This document shows positions 35,973-48,357 of a stretch of 64,000 bases of DNA, in pieces. The first letter of the stretch is position 1. Every line of letters starts with the position of its first letter. The position numbers and the translations under genes are program-made. The notes under the pieces are model-generated. The model was not told the DNA's origin and did no database searches. It saw only the letters and a program-made list of their open reading frames with translations. The DNA comes from Rhizobiaceae bacterium (GTDB taxonomy: Bacteria; Pseudomonadota; Alphaproteobacteria; Rhizobiales; Rhizobiaceae). The stretch covers positions 31,769 to 95,768 of the forward strand of contig JACVCH010000016.1 in the NCBI GenBank assembly GCA_016742175.1. The letters are read 5' to 3'.

Positions 35973-36956
35973 ATGACAGGCACGACCGATCGTCGAACGA
36001 TGTTCAAGCTGGCTGGAGGCGCCGCGATGGCCCTGACCGCACCGCAAATCATGGTCCGCGCCGCAAGCGCGCAGATCGCGACCGCTTCCGAGGTCGGCAA
36101 TCCGGGCTTCTGCACGTTCAAGCTGGGCGACTTCCAGGTAACGACCATCCTCGACGGCGGCCGACCCTCGGAAGGCCCGCACCCGACCTTCGGTGAAGAT
36201 CAGGAAGCCGGCGCCGTCGCCGAGCTGATGGAAGCGAACTTCCTGCCCGCCGACCAGTTCGTCAACGGTTTCGCGCCGGTCGTCATCGACACAGGCTCGG
36301 AAAAGATCCTGTTCGATACGGGCCTCGGCGAGGGCGGCCGCGCGAACGGTCTTGGTCTGTTGCGCGAGCGCATGCAGGCGGCCGGCCACCAGCCCGATGA
36401 GATCGACGTCGTCGTCCTCACCCATTTCCACGGCGACCATATCGGCGGCCTGATGGAGGCCGGCGCGCCGGCCTTCGCCAATGCCCGCTACGTCGCCGGC
36501 CAGGCCGAATACGATTTCTGGACCGCGCCGGAGCGCGCCGAGGGCCAGACGGCGAATGCCGCCAAGGCGGTCGAGGCCAATGTCGTGCCGCTCGCCGAAA
36601 ACATGACCTTCCTCGCCGATGGCGACGAGGTCGCCTCCGGCATCAATGCCGTCGCCGCCTTCGGCCACACGCCCGGCCATCTCGCCTTTTCGGTCGAGAG
36701 CGGCGGTCGCCGGCTCATGCTGACGGCCGATACCTCCAACCACTACGTCGCTTCGCTTATGCGGCCCGACTGGCACGTTCGTTTCGACATGGACAAGGAG
36801 ATGGCCGTCGAGACCCGCAAGCGCATCTTCGACCAGATCGCCACCGAGCGCATTCCGTTCATCGGCTACCACATGCCGTTCCCGGCGGTGGGCTTCGTCG
36901 AAAAGATCGACCTCGGCTATCGTTATGTGCCGGCGACCTATCAGTTCGATCTTTGA
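35973..36956 (+). CDS. Secreted metallo-beta-lactamase-fold hydrolase with Tat signal
   Basis: Zinc hydrolase of 327 residues. ATG 35973, preceded by GGGAGAG, opens a twin-arginine leader (DRRTMFKL) with cleavage near RAASA. The metal motif THFHGDHIGG near residue 148, the later His in GHTPGHLAF and the Asp in LTADTSNH are present, and a C-terminal IGYHMPFP gives the last ligand. It is close to the AHL-lactonase/methyl-parathion-hydrolase-like group, but the substrate cannot be stated. Confidence 0.9.
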   Translation: MTGTTDRRTMFKLAGGAAMALTAPQIMVRAASAQIATASEVGNPGFCTFKLGDFQVTTILDGGRPSEGPHPTFGEDQEAGAVAELMEANFLPADQFVNGFAPVVIDTGSEKILFDTGLGEGGRANGLGLLRERMQAAGHQPDEIDVVVLTHFHGDHIGGLMEAGAPAFANARYVAGQAEYDFWTAPERAEGQTANAAKAVEANVVPLAENMTFLADGDEVASGINAVAAFGHTPGHLAFSVESGGRRLMLTADTSNHYVASLMRPDWHVRFDMDKEMAVETRKRIFDQIATERIPFIGYHMPFPAVGFVEKIDLGYRYVPATYQFDL

Positions 36957-37027
36957 GCCTCGGCCCAAGCTTTGCCTCAATCGCCCGGAAAAGGACGATG
37001 CGACCAAGAAAATCCTGACGGGCTTCC

Positions 37028-37519
37028 ATGACCGAAACGACGATCGACCGCCGCCGGCTTCTCGTTCTGGGCGGCGCTGCCTTCGCGCTTGCGCCGCTCG
37101 CCGGCTGCCTGTCGCGCGGCCCCTCCGGCGAGAGCGTGCGCATGACCCGCGACGGCGCGCCGCTCTTCGCCGACATCCGCACATCCAATTCGCTGGGCGC
37201 GATCCGCGCCGATCGCGAATTGGAGACGGCCGCCATCGTTCAGGCCGGCTACATGGCCGAGGCCGGACGCATGGCGCACGACACCGGCATCGGCCGCTCG
37301 TTCCAGACGCGCATGGGCAAGGTGGAGACCAACGGCGCGGCGGCCGAGAACCTCGCCCGCGGCCGCATGGACCTCGTGCGCGTCATGGACATCTGGATGA
37401 ATTCGCCCGGCCACCGCCGCAACATGCTCGACCCGAAATTCGCCCGCTTCGGTCTCGGCTACGTCACCGATCCGCGCGACGACGCACAGCGCTACTGGGC
37501 CATGGTTCTGGCGGCCTGA
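37028..37519 (+). CDS. CAP-domain (SCP/PR1-like) lipoprotein
   Basis: Exported lipoprotein of 163 residues with a Tat-like start (DRRRLLVLGG) and lipobox LAGC. The CAP fold is marked by GRMAHDTGIG, NGAAAENLARG and WMNSPGHRRNML, the last being the canonical CAP signature. Bacterial CAP proteins are envelope or secreted proteins, and most have no defined activity. It stands alone between the hydrolase and the convergent GGDEF-EAL gene. Confidence 0.9.
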   Translation: MTETTIDRRRLLVLGGAAFALAPLAGCLSRGPSGESVRMTRDGAPLFADIRTSNSLGAIRADRELETAAIVQAGYMAEAGRMAHDTGIGRSFQTRMGKVETNGAAAENLARGRMDLVRVMDIWMNSPGHRRNMLDPKFARFGLGYVTDPRDDAQRYWAMVLAA

Positions 37520-37520
37520 G

Positions 37521-39521
37521 TCAGTCCGGCACCTGCGCAAGCAACGCCCGTGCCGCCTCCGCATCGACGGGGCGCGAGAAGAAATAGCCCTGCGCAAACC
37601 CGCAGCCCATGTCGCGCAGCATGTCGACATGGTCGGCCGTCTCCGTGCCTTCGGCGACAACTTCCATCCCCATGTTGCGCGCCAGGTCGAGGATCGTCTG
37701 GATGATCTCGTGGCCGTCGTCCTTCTGCTTCAGCGAGGCGACGAAGGACCGGTCGATCTTCAGCGCATCGAACGGCAGGTTGTGCAGGTAGCTCAGCGAC
37801 GAATAGCCGGTGCCGAAATCGTCGATCGAGACGCGGATGCCCGCATCGCGCAGTTCCTGGATGATGCCCGCCGTGCGCGTCGCATCGATGATCGACACGC
37901 CCTCGGTGATCTCGAGCCGTACGCAGGCCGGGTCGGCGCCCGTATCCGCGATGGCGCTGAGCACGCCGGCCACGAAATCGTGCTGGTGGAACTGGCGCGG
38001 CGAGACGTTGACGCTCATCGTCAGCGTGCTGGCGGCAATGCCCTGCTTTTGCCAGCCGACGAGCGTCTGGAGCGCCTTGCGCAGCACCCAGTCGCCGAGG
38101 AAGACGATCAGTCCGGTCTCCTCGGCCAGCGTGATGAACTCGCCGGGCGCGACGAGGTCGCCGGTCGTCTTGCGCTGCCAGCGCACCAGCGCCTCGAATC
38201 CCGTGACGCGCCGGTCGGCCAGCGCCACGATCGGCTGGTAGTGGAGGACGAACTCGCCATTGTGCAGCGCCTCGCGCAGGTCGCTTTCCAGCGCCAGCCG
38301 CTCGATGGCCTTGTCGTGAAGGCTCTTGTCGAACATCTCGATGCGCGCGCGTCCGGACGCCTTGGCGCGATACATCGCAAGGTCGGCGTCGCGCATGATG
38401 TCGGTCGCGTCGGTGTAGTAGCTGGCGCAGGTCGCGATGCCGATCGAAGCCGACGTGTAGACCTTCTGCCGCTCGACCTCGACCGGTTCCGCGAGCGTCT
38501 CCAGGATGCGGTCGGCGATCGCAATCGCCTCACCATTCTCGATCGCCCCTTCGAGCAGAATCGTGAATTCGTCGCCGCCGAGCCGGGCCAGCGTCGGCAG
38601 GACGTCGCCCGTGCAGGCGCTTTCGAGAACGGCCGCAAAGCGGGCGGCGATTTCGGTCAGGAGTGCGTCGCCGGCAGCGTGCCCGAGGCTGTCGTTGACG
38701 AGCTTGAACCGGTCGAGATCGATGAAGAGCACCGCGTAGCGATTGTCCGGATTGCGCGTTCTCAGCGCGACGGCCCGCGTCAGCCGGTCGGTGAACAGCA
38801 TGCGGTTGGGCAGGCCGGTCAGCGGGTCGTGCGTCGCGTCGTGGATCAGCTTCTCTTCGGCCTGCTGGCGTTCGATGACGCGGCCGAGCTGCATTCCGAT
38901 CTGCGCCATGACGGTCAGCAATTGCTCGTCGAGCGCCTGGACGTCGCGGTGGAAGAATTCCATGACGGCGCGGATTTCCGAACCGACGAGGATGGGGAAT
39001 CCGAACGCTGCGTGCAGTCCGCATTCGGCTGCGACATGGCAGCGGGGCAAGGTGGGGTCGAGGGCGACATTGTCGATCCACGTCGCCGTGCCCTTCTGGA
39101 GCACGCGGCCCGGCAGGCCTTCGCCGGTCCTGAAGATCGTCCGCTGAGTCCGCTCGATGAAGGCGCTGAGGCGCTCCTGGTCGCCGGCATGCCACATCGG
39201 CGTCGGCCGCAACTCGCCCGATGCGTCGTCCAGCCGGTAGACATTGCCGAACGGCCAGCCGGTGTGCCGGCAGATCGCATCGAGCGCGAAGGTGAACGTT
39301 TCCTCGACCGAGCGACCCGTATTCGCCTTGGTGGCGATCGTTTCCAGAAGTTCGAGCTGCCTCTGGCGCTCATAGAGATCGCGCAGGCCCTTCTCGGCGA
39401 TCTCCTCGGCCTGCAGCCGCGCCGCGCGCTCGCGCTGGAGCCGGTTTTCCAGTTTCAGGATGCGCAGGTTGAGCGCATCGACCGGATCGGCGGACGCGGC
39501 CAGTGCGTCTAGTGCGCCCAT
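37521..39521 (-). CDS. GAF-GGDEF-EAL cyclic-di-GMP signalling protein
   Basis: Soluble protein of 666 residues: a coiled coil (about 15-60), a GAF domain (about 65-205), GGDEF (about 225-385) with an intact GGDEF at 315-319, and EAL (about 405-655) with intact EAL at 443-445. Both diguanylate cyclase and phosphodiesterase activities are possible. The product-inhibition RxxD site before GGDEF is absent. ATG 39521 has a GGAAA site; ATG 39539 would add six residues. It overlaps the H-NOX gene by 13 bases, so NO sensing probably sets its activity, as in described H-NOX/cyclase pairs. Confidence 0.92.
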   Translation of the reverse strand: MGALDALAASADPVDALNLRILKLENRLQRERAARLQAEEIAEKGLRDLYERQRQLELLETIATKANTGRSVEETFTFALDAICRHTGWPFGNVYRLDDASGELRPTPMWHAGDQERLSAFIERTQRTIFRTGEGLPGRVLQKGTATWIDNVALDPTLPRCHVAAECGLHAAFGFPILVGSEIRAVMEFFHRDVQALDEQLLTVMAQIGMQLGRVIERQQAEEKLIHDATHDPLTGLPNRMLFTDRLTRAVALRTRNPDNRYAVLFIDLDRFKLVNDSLGHAAGDALLTEIAARFAAVLESACTGDVLPTLARLGGDEFTILLEGAIENGEAIAIADRILETLAEPVEVERQKVYTSASIGIATCASYYTDATDIMRDADLAMYRAKASGRARIEMFDKSLHDKAIERLALESDLREALHNGEFVLHYQPIVALADRRVTGFEALVRWQRKTTGDLVAPGEFITLAEETGLIVFLGDWVLRKALQTLVGWQKQGIAASTLTMSVNVSPRQFHQHDFVAGVLSAIADTGADPACVRLEITEGVSIIDATRTAGIIQELRDAGIRVSIDDFGTGYSSLSYLHNLPFDALKIDRSFVASLKQKDDGHEIIQTILDLARNMGMEVVAEGTETADHVDMLRDMGCGFAQGYFFSRPVDAEAARALLAQVPD

Positions 39522-40048
39522 CTGATTTCCATCAGGCATTTGTCGGCGCCGTGATTCATGCAGGAGTGATGTTCGATCGTCACTTCCTCGCAATAGATGT
39601 TGGCGGCGCCCTTCACGAAGCCATGCGCGAGGTCGCACATCTGACGGGAGGATTCGTAACCCATGACGATCGAGTGTTCGTCGGCTTCCCTGAAGTGGAA
39701 GAACGGGCAACTCGCGCCCGAATAGAGCTTGCGCACTTCCGGATGGATGATGCTGTTCACGGTCAGGATGAAATTGCGCGCCGATTTGTGGTTTTCGAAG
39801 AGCGCAGGATAGCGTTCCTTGAGGATCGGCATCGCTTCCTCGCCGAACCATTGCAGGATTTCGGCATTGGTCTTGCCGAGCTTGGTCGCCGCTGCCGAAA
39901 CCAGCGCGACGATCTCGGCGTCCGAATAGTTTCCGAGCGAGGTATAGGCGCCGGGCAGGTCGGCATCGTCGAGCAGGTCGTCCCACGTCTCCGGCCCGAA
40001 CTGCCGGCTGACGGCCTCTTCCAAGAGATTGAAAACGACGCCCTTCAT
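39509..40048 (-). CDS. H-NOX heme nitric oxide-binding sensor
   Basis: Haem sensor of 179 residues. The proximal haem ligand His102 (SIIHPEV), Pro115 and the haem-propionate motif Y131-x-S-x-R135 fall exactly at canonical positions. Residue 140 is Leu rather than the distal Tyr of oxygen-binding members, so selective NO binding is expected. Cysteines at 138, 153, 163 and 171 lie in the region where some H-NOX proteins hold zinc. ATG 40048 follows GGGGGGTGATCGC. It is translated just before and overlapping the GGDEF-EAL gene. Confidence 0.94.
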   Translation of the reverse strand: MKGVVFNLLEEAVSRQFGPETWDDLLDDADLPGAYTSLGNYSDAEIVALVSAAATKLGKTNAEILQWFGEEAMPILKERYPALFENHKSARNFILTVNSIIHPEVRKLYSGASCPFFHFREADEHSIVMGYESSRQMCDLAHGFVKGAANIYCEEVTIEHHSCMNHGADKCLMEIRWAH

Positions 40049-40201
40049 GCGATCACCCCCCGATGATTGGTCCTGCATTCCTAGCGGCTGCGGTTGACCA
40101 ACAGGTTAATGAGGCGGGATGCTGCACCGCAGCGCTTCCCATATGGCAGGGGACGTGTTACGAGCCGCCGCCAATCCCAGTTTCCCGGGCGAGGCAAGGC
40201 A

Positions 40202-41704
<1,503 letters not shown>

Positions 41705-41706
41705 TC

Positions 41707-42006
41707 CTAGCTTGCAAGCCTGTCGTGCGGCTTGGCCGTCAGTTCGACCCCCAGGGCCCTGAGCACGCCTAGAAGCGTGCTCAGCTTTGGATCGCCGTCC
41801 TCGCGCAACGCCTTGTAGAGAGCCTCGCGGGTGACACCGGCATCCTTTGCGATACTTGTCATTCCGCGCGCCCGTGCGACGACACCAAGTGCGTGCGTGA
41901 TGTAGCGGGCATCGCCCGTTTCGAGAGCGTCCACGAGCAATTCATGCTGCGCATCGGCAGTGGCGAGGTGCTCGGCCGTATCGTAGGGAAATGTCTCAAG
42001 ACCCAT
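41707..42006 (-). CDS. Antitoxin, HigA-like addiction-module antidote (HI1420 type)
   Basis: DNA-binding antitoxin of 99 residues with a C-terminal helix-turn-helix (SIAKDAGVTREALYKALRE). It starts at ATG 42006 behind AAGGAG, overlapping the toxin gene by 11 bases, in the reversed toxin-then-antitoxin order seen in HigBA and HI1419/HI1420 pairs. It should neutralise the toxin and repress the promoter through the palindrome upstream of the toxin. Confidence 0.88.
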   Translation of the reverse strand: MGLETFPYDTAEHLATADAQHELLVDALETGDARYITHALGVVARARGMTSIAKDAGVTREALYKALREDGDPKLSTLLGVLRALGVELTAKPHDRLAS

Positions 42007-42295
42007 CGTCAATCTCCTTGGCCATTGTGATCGCCTGCTTGATGTCCCTTGATTGGGACGACTTGTCGCCGCCGCAAAGCAGGATCACCAACACATTGCC
42101 GCGCCTGGCAAAATAGACGCGGTAGCCCGGTCCATGGTTGATGCGCAGTTCGCCGATTCCATCGAAATACTTCGCGTCCCCGAGCAACCCGGATTCAAGG
42201 CGGACGATCCGTCGGTTGATGTGGTTGCGAGCCTGATCGTCTCGAAGTTTCGAGAGCCAGTCACGAAACGCGCGTGTCTGGCGTACCTCGATCAT
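41996..42295 (-). CDS. Toxin, RelE/ParE-superfamily addiction-module killer (HI1419 type)
   Basis: Basic protein of 99 residues typical of the RelE/ParE fold: TRAFRDWLSKLRDDQARNHINRR helices, then GIGELRINHGPGYRVYF and LLCGGDKSSQSRDI strands. Members of this group are thought to act on mRNA at the ribosome or on gyrase; the target here is unknown. ATG 42295 lies three bases from a perfect palindromic operator. Confidence 0.88.
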   Translation of the reverse strand: MIEVRQTRAFRDWLSKLRDDQARNHINRRIVRLESGLLGDAKYFDGIGELRINHGPGYRVYFARRGNVLVILLCGGDKSSQSRDIKQAITMAKEIDDGS

Positions 42296-42297
42296 CC

Positions 42298-42313
42298 GTG
42301 AACTGTAGTTCAC
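42298..42313. promoter_or_regulatory. Perfect palindrome GTGAAC-TGTA-GTTCAC, toxin-antitoxin operator
   Basis: A 16-base perfect palindrome just before the toxin start codon, the expected place for autoregulation by the antitoxin or the toxin-antitoxin complex. Half-sites equal those of the palindrome at 35881, with a different spacer. Confidence 0.65.
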
Positions 42314-42413
42314 ATGTTGAATTCAGTCAAGTTGCTGGCTTGGACAGCGCTATCGCTAGCGACCTGAAATTGCGACACTTGTTCCGCGACTCACTGCAAC
42401 CTTCGAGGCAAGG

Positions 42414-42824
42414 ATGAACCAGACCGCGATCTTCTGGCCGATGCTGGCGCATGTCGCGCTGGTCTACGGCATCTATGTGCTGATGTTCCTGCGCCGCAAG
42501 GCGGCCGTGCAGGCGGGTTCGACCAAGATCTCGCAGTTCCGCGAGAACACGAACGAGCCGCCCGAAAGCCTCTTCGTGCGCAACAATCTGGCCAACCAGT
42601 ATGAATTGCCGGTGCTGTTCCACGCCTGCTGCCTGGCGCTTTATTCGGTAACGGCCGCCGGCCTCTTCGCAGTCGTCCTCGCCTGGATCTTCGTCCTCTC
42701 GCGCTACGTCCACGCCTACATCCACGTGACGTCCAACCGCATCCGCTACCGCCAGCCGGCCTTTACGCTCGGCTTCGTGGTCCTCGCCATCATGTGGATT
42801 TGGCTGGCAATCGCCATCATCTAG
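42414..42824 (+). CDS. MAPEG-family integral membrane protein
   Basis: Membrane protein of 136 residues with four hydrophobic segments and the MAPEG-like pattern FRENTNEPPESLFVRNNLANQ followed by RYVHAYIHVTSN. The family includes glutathione-dependent membrane enzymes, but bacterial members are mostly uncharacterised. Its 3' end overlaps the convergent oxyR gene by eight bases. A RsmB-like methyltransferase and guaA lie further along. Confidence 0.88.
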   Translation: MNQTAIFWPMLAHVALVYGIYVLMFLRRKAAVQAGSTKISQFRENTNEPPESLFVRNNLANQYELPVLFHACCLALYSVTAAGLFAVVLAWIFVLSRYVHAYIHVTSNRIRYRQPAFTLGFVVLAIMWIWLAIAII

Positions 42825-43710
42825 CGAGCGTGCCGATCGTCTCGGCGAGCGCGCGGAAATCCGCCTCGCGCGCTGCCCGCTTTCGCCACGCCATGCCGAT
42901 CGTGCGCGAGGGAACAGGCGCCGAGAATGGCACGAATTTGACGCCCGGCAACGCCCGCGAGGCGGTCAGCGCCATTTCCGGCACCAGCGTCAGTCCCTGG
43001 CCGTGCGCCACCATCTGCAATAGCGTCGTCAGGCTCGTCGCGCCGAAATTCGCCATTGCCACCGGCTTGACCGAACCGCAGACCGCGAGCGCCTGGTCGC
43101 GCAGGCAGTGGCCTTCCTCCAGGAGGATCAGCCGCTCCAGTTCGGGACTGCCCGGCGCCACCGGCGGCTCGATGAAGTTCGGGTCGTTCTGCGGCACGGC
43201 CAGCAGGAACCCGTCCTCCAGGATGGGCGCCGCGGCAAGCCGCGTCTCCTCGAGCGGCAGGGCGGCGATGAACGCGTCGAGACGGCCCGCCAGCGTTTCA
43301 TCGACGAGCGTCGAGGTCACCGATTCCTTCAATTCGAGCGACAGGTCGGGAAAGCGCGCGCCGAGAGCCGGCAGGATGGCTGGCAGGAGGTAGGGCGCGA
43401 CCGTCGGGATGACGCCGAGACGCAGCCGCCCCGACATCGCCGCCCGCTCGCGCCGCGCCATCGCCTCGATCTCGCGCACCTCGCCGAGCACGCGCTCGAT
43501 GCGTGGCAAAAGCGCCTGCGCATCTTCCGACAGCGTCACCCCGCGCCGCGCGCGCTCGAAGAGCTGGGTCCCCAGCTTGTCCTCCATCTCCGCGATCTGC
43601 GCCGAAAGCGCCGGCTGCGTGACGCCGGCAAGCTGCGCGGCGCGCCCGAAATGCAGCGTTTCGGCGAGCGCGAGGAAATATTCCATTTGGCGGATGGTGA
43701 CCTTTATCAT
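42817..43710 (-). CDS. oxyR: OxyR-type LysR-family hydrogen peroxide regulator
   Basis: LysR-type regulator of 297 residues: N-terminal winged helix (FLALAETLHFGRAAQLAGVTQPALSAQI) and a C-terminal sensor. The redox pair is kept as HCLRDQALAVC, with the two cysteines nine positions apart as in E. coli OxyR. It is divergent from katG across 123 bases, the standard rhizobial arrangement, so it should activate katG on oxidation and control itself. Confidence 0.94.
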   Translation of the reverse strand: MIKVTIRQMEYFLALAETLHFGRAAQLAGVTQPALSAQIAEMEDKLGTQLFERARRGVTLSEDAQALLPRIERVLGEVREIEAMARRERAAMSGRLRLGVIPTVAPYLLPAILPALGARFPDLSLELKESVTSTLVDETLAGRLDAFIAALPLEETRLAAAPILEDGFLLAVPQNDPNFIEPPVAPGSPELERLILLEEGHCLRDQALAVCGSVKPVAMANFGATSLTTLLQMVAHGQGLTLVPEMALTASRALPGVKFVPFSAPVPSRTIGMAWRKRAAREADFRALAETIGTLAR

Positions 43711-43760
43711 AACGATAGATTATCGCAAATCCAAGAAATCGCAATTTGAAACTATCGCGC
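43711..43760. promoter_or_regulatory. Divergent oxyR-katG control region with OxyR-like half-sites
   Basis: GATAG at 43714-43718 and CTATC at 43752-43756 are mirror images and match the ATAG/CTAT half-sites of OxyR boxes. They flank an A/T-rich stretch (43717-43750) unlike the surrounding GC-rich DNA. OxyR binding is inferred from location and half-sites. Confidence 0.55.
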
Positions 43761-43782
43761 TATTGGAATATCTCCAGCATGA

Positions 43783-46053
<2,271 letters not shown>

Positions 46054-46079
46054 TCGCCTTCGAATCAGATACATGGTGG

Positions 46080-46107
46080 AGGCCGGGCAGTGCCCGGCCT
46101 TTTCCTT
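46080..46107 (+). terminator. Intrinsic terminator after katG
   Basis: AGGCCGGGCA (46080-46089) pairs with TGCCCGGCCT (46091-46100) around a very short loop and is followed by TTTTCCTTT. It ends katG transcription 27 bases after the stop codon, ahead of the DUF1275 gene. Confidence 0.82.
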
Positions 46108-46117
46108 TGGGGGCGGC

Positions 46118-46771
46118 ATGAAGGACCATCCCGTTGCGGAGCGCTTGCTGGCAGTCGCACTCGCCGGCCTGGCAGGATTCGTGGATGCCGTCGCCTTCAT
46201 CGAACTCGGCGGCTATTTCGTTTCCTTCATGACGGGCAATTCCGTGCAGATCGGCACCGGCCTTGCCGATTATGCAGCCGCAGCGATCCTGCCGCTGTCG
46301 CTCGTCGCGCTCTTCGTGGCCGGCGTGGTCGCAAGCTCTCTGGCTGTCCACAAGGCGGGGCGGTGGCGGGCACCTCTGACGCTGCTGCTCGTCACCGCGC
46401 TCTTGTCCACGGCCGCGTATGCCGCCGGGCAAGGCTGGTCCGCGCTCGCCATTGCCTGCATGGCGCTGGCGATGGGCAGCGAGAACGCGGTCTTCCAGCG
46501 CAACGGCGAAGTGTCGATCGGCGTGACCTACATGACCGGCGCACTCGTCAAGATGGGGCAGGGCATGGCATCGGCCATTCGCGGCAACGGGCATTCCGGC
46601 TGGTTCTGGCATCTGTGCCTGTGGGGTGGCCTGACATTCGGGGCCGTCGCCGGTGCGTTCGCATTTCGCGCATACGCCATGCAGGCGCTCTGGCTGGCGT
46701 CGGCGGTAGGCCTGGTTCTCGCCTTCGCTGCGCTGCTGCTCGTCCGGCCCGTCCAGGGTTCAGACTTGTGA
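46118..46771 (+). CDS. DUF1275 (YoaK-family) membrane protein
   Basis: Membrane protein of 217 residues with about six helices, carrying the family landmarks GFVDAVAFIELGGYFVSFMTGN and GSENAVFQRNGEVSIGVTYMTG. The biochemical function of the family is unknown. ATG 46118 comes 11 bases after the katG terminator and follows a GGGGG stretch, so it probably has its own promoter or relies on readthrough. Confidence 0.9.
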   Translation: MKDHPVAERLLAVALAGLAGFVDAVAFIELGGYFVSFMTGNSVQIGTGLADYAAAAILPLSLVALFVAGVVASSLAVHKAGRWRAPLTLLLVTALLSTAAYAAGQGWSALAIACMALAMGSENAVFQRNGEVSIGVTYMTGALVKMGQGMASAIRGNGHSGWFWHLCLWGGLTFGAVAGAFAFRAYAMQALWLASAVGLVLAFAALLLVRPVQGSDL

Positions 46772-46829
46772 TCGGCGCGGCGACGCATTAGTCAGGCCGC
46801 ATCCGGGCAACCGATTACAGGATGACGAC

Positions 46830-48119
46830 ATGCGTTTGGGCGGCAGGCTGGCAGCAGCCATCGAGGTTTTGACCGACATGGAGGCCCGCCACAGGCCGGC
46901 GGCCGAGGCGCTGAAGGATTGGGGCCTGTCGCATCGCTTCGCCGGCGCAGGCGACCGAGCGGCCATCGGCAACATCGTCTATGACGCGCTGCGTCGCAAA
47001 CGCTCGGCTGGTTGGCTCGCGGGCTCCGACACGCCGCGCGGCATGGCGCTTGGCGCGCTGGCGCTCGAAAACGGCATGTCCGCCGCCGACATCGCTGCCG
47101 CCGTCGAAGGCGACCGTTTCGCACCCGAACCGCCCACCGCCGATGAGGCAGCGGCTCTGTCGCAGCACAAACTCGCTGACGCGCCCGCGCTCGTTCAGGC
47201 CGACTGTCCCGACTGGTGCGAGCCGCTCTTGCGCGAGACCTTCGGCGACGACTGGATCGCCGAAACCTCGGCGCTCGCCGCCCGCCCGCCGCTCGACATG
47301 CGCGTCAACACGCTGAAGTCCGACGGCGACCGCGTGCTTGCCGAGTTGAAGCCGACCGGCGCGCAGCCGACGGCCATTGCACCGCTCGGCCTGCGCATCG
47401 CGCCGATCGAGGGGGCAGGGCGCCACCCGAACGTGCAGGTCGAACCCGCCTTCCAGAAGGGCTGGTTCGAGGTGCAGGACGAGGGCTCGCAGATGGCTGC
47501 CGCGCTCGCCGGCGCTGCACCAGGCATGCAGGTGCTCGACTATTGCGCCGGTGCCGGCGGCAAGACGCTGGCGCTCGCCGCCGCCATGGCGAACAAGGGC
47601 CAGATATTCGCCCACGACGCGGACAAGTCCCGCCTCGCGCCGATCTTCGACCGCCTGAAGCGGGCAGGGGTGCGCAATGCGCAGGTCGTCGCGGGCGCTG
47701 CGGGGCTTGCCGGCCACGAAGGCCAGATGGACCTCGTCCTCATCGACGCGCCCTGCACCGGCTCGGGCACCTGGCGGCGTCGCCCCGATGCCAAATGGCG
47801 CCTCACCGACCGCCAGCTCGAAATCCGCACCGGCGAACAGGCCGAAATCCTCCAGAAGGCCTCCCGCTTCGTGAAACCGGGCGGCCGCCTCGTCTACGTC
47901 ACCTGCTCGGTCTTCGACGCCGAAAACGGCGCGCAGATCGATCGCTTCGTCGCCGCGAACCCCGACTTTGCGCCGATCGATCACGCAGCCCACTTTGCGG
48001 CAGTCTTCCCTGGCCAATCGGACAAGGCGCGCATCGATCCCCCGCGGGGCATCGTCCTCTCCCCGCACCGCACCGGCACGGACGGCTTCTTCGTCGCGGT
48101 GCTGGAGCGCAGCGCTTAA
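46830..48119 (+). CDS. RsmB/NOP-family SAM-dependent RNA (cytosine-5)-methyltransferase
   Basis: RNA methyltransferase of 429 residues with a NusB-like N-terminal domain (about 10-130) and a Rossmann methyltransferase domain. Motif I is LDYCAGAGGKTLALAA, the first catalytic Cys lies in DAPCTGSGTW and the nucleophile in YVTCSVFDAENG. The 16S rRNA C967 methyltransferase RsmB is the closest characterised enzyme. The gene is a common neighbour of guaB and guaA in Rhizobiales. Confidence 0.93.
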   Translation: MRLGGRLAAAIEVLTDMEARHRPAAEALKDWGLSHRFAGAGDRAAIGNIVYDALRRKRSAGWLAGSDTPRGMALGALALENGMSAADIAAAVEGDRFAPEPPTADEAAALSQHKLADAPALVQADCPDWCEPLLRETFGDDWIAETSALAARPPLDMRVNTLKSDGDRVLAELKPTGAQPTAIAPLGLRIAPIEGAGRHPNVQVEPAFQKGWFEVQDEGSQMAAALAGAAPGMQVLDYCAGAGGKTLALAAAMANKGQIFAHDADKSRLAPIFDRLKRAGVRNAQVVAGAAGLAGHEGQMDLVLIDAPCTGSGTWRRRPDAKWRLTDRQLEIRTGEQAEILQKASRFVKPGGRLVYVTCSVFDAENGAQIDRFVAANPDFAPIDHAAHFAAVFPGQSDKARIDPPRGIVLSPHRTGTDGFFVAVLERSA

Positions 48120-48155
48120 CGCGTCTCACGTCACGGAATGGCTCCCAGCTCTGCA

Positions 48156-48260
48156 CTCGCTTCGCTCGTTTGGCCGGGATGACGCGGCATCAGTCGGTGC
48201 GTCCGCAATAGGCGTCATCCCGGAAGCTTCGAACGAGCGCAGCGAGGCGAAGCTATCCGG
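48156..48260. repeat. REP-like intergenic palindrome
   Basis: CGGGATGACG (48175-48184) is inverted exactly at 48213-48222, and CGCTCGTT (48163-48170) at 48232-48239, giving a long imperfect hairpin. A second CCGGGAT-containing arm follows at 48257. The 238 bases between the methyltransferase and tspO hold this and no gene. Such elements are widespread in alphaproteobacterial genomes. Confidence 0.65.
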
Positions 48261-48357
48261 GATCCATCCCGTGACCTCTCGCGCTTCGGATCCCGCCCCC
48301 TAATTGACCTTTCCGTCAAAAGCGCCAGATGCTCGGCAATCACCGCCGGAGCGCACC

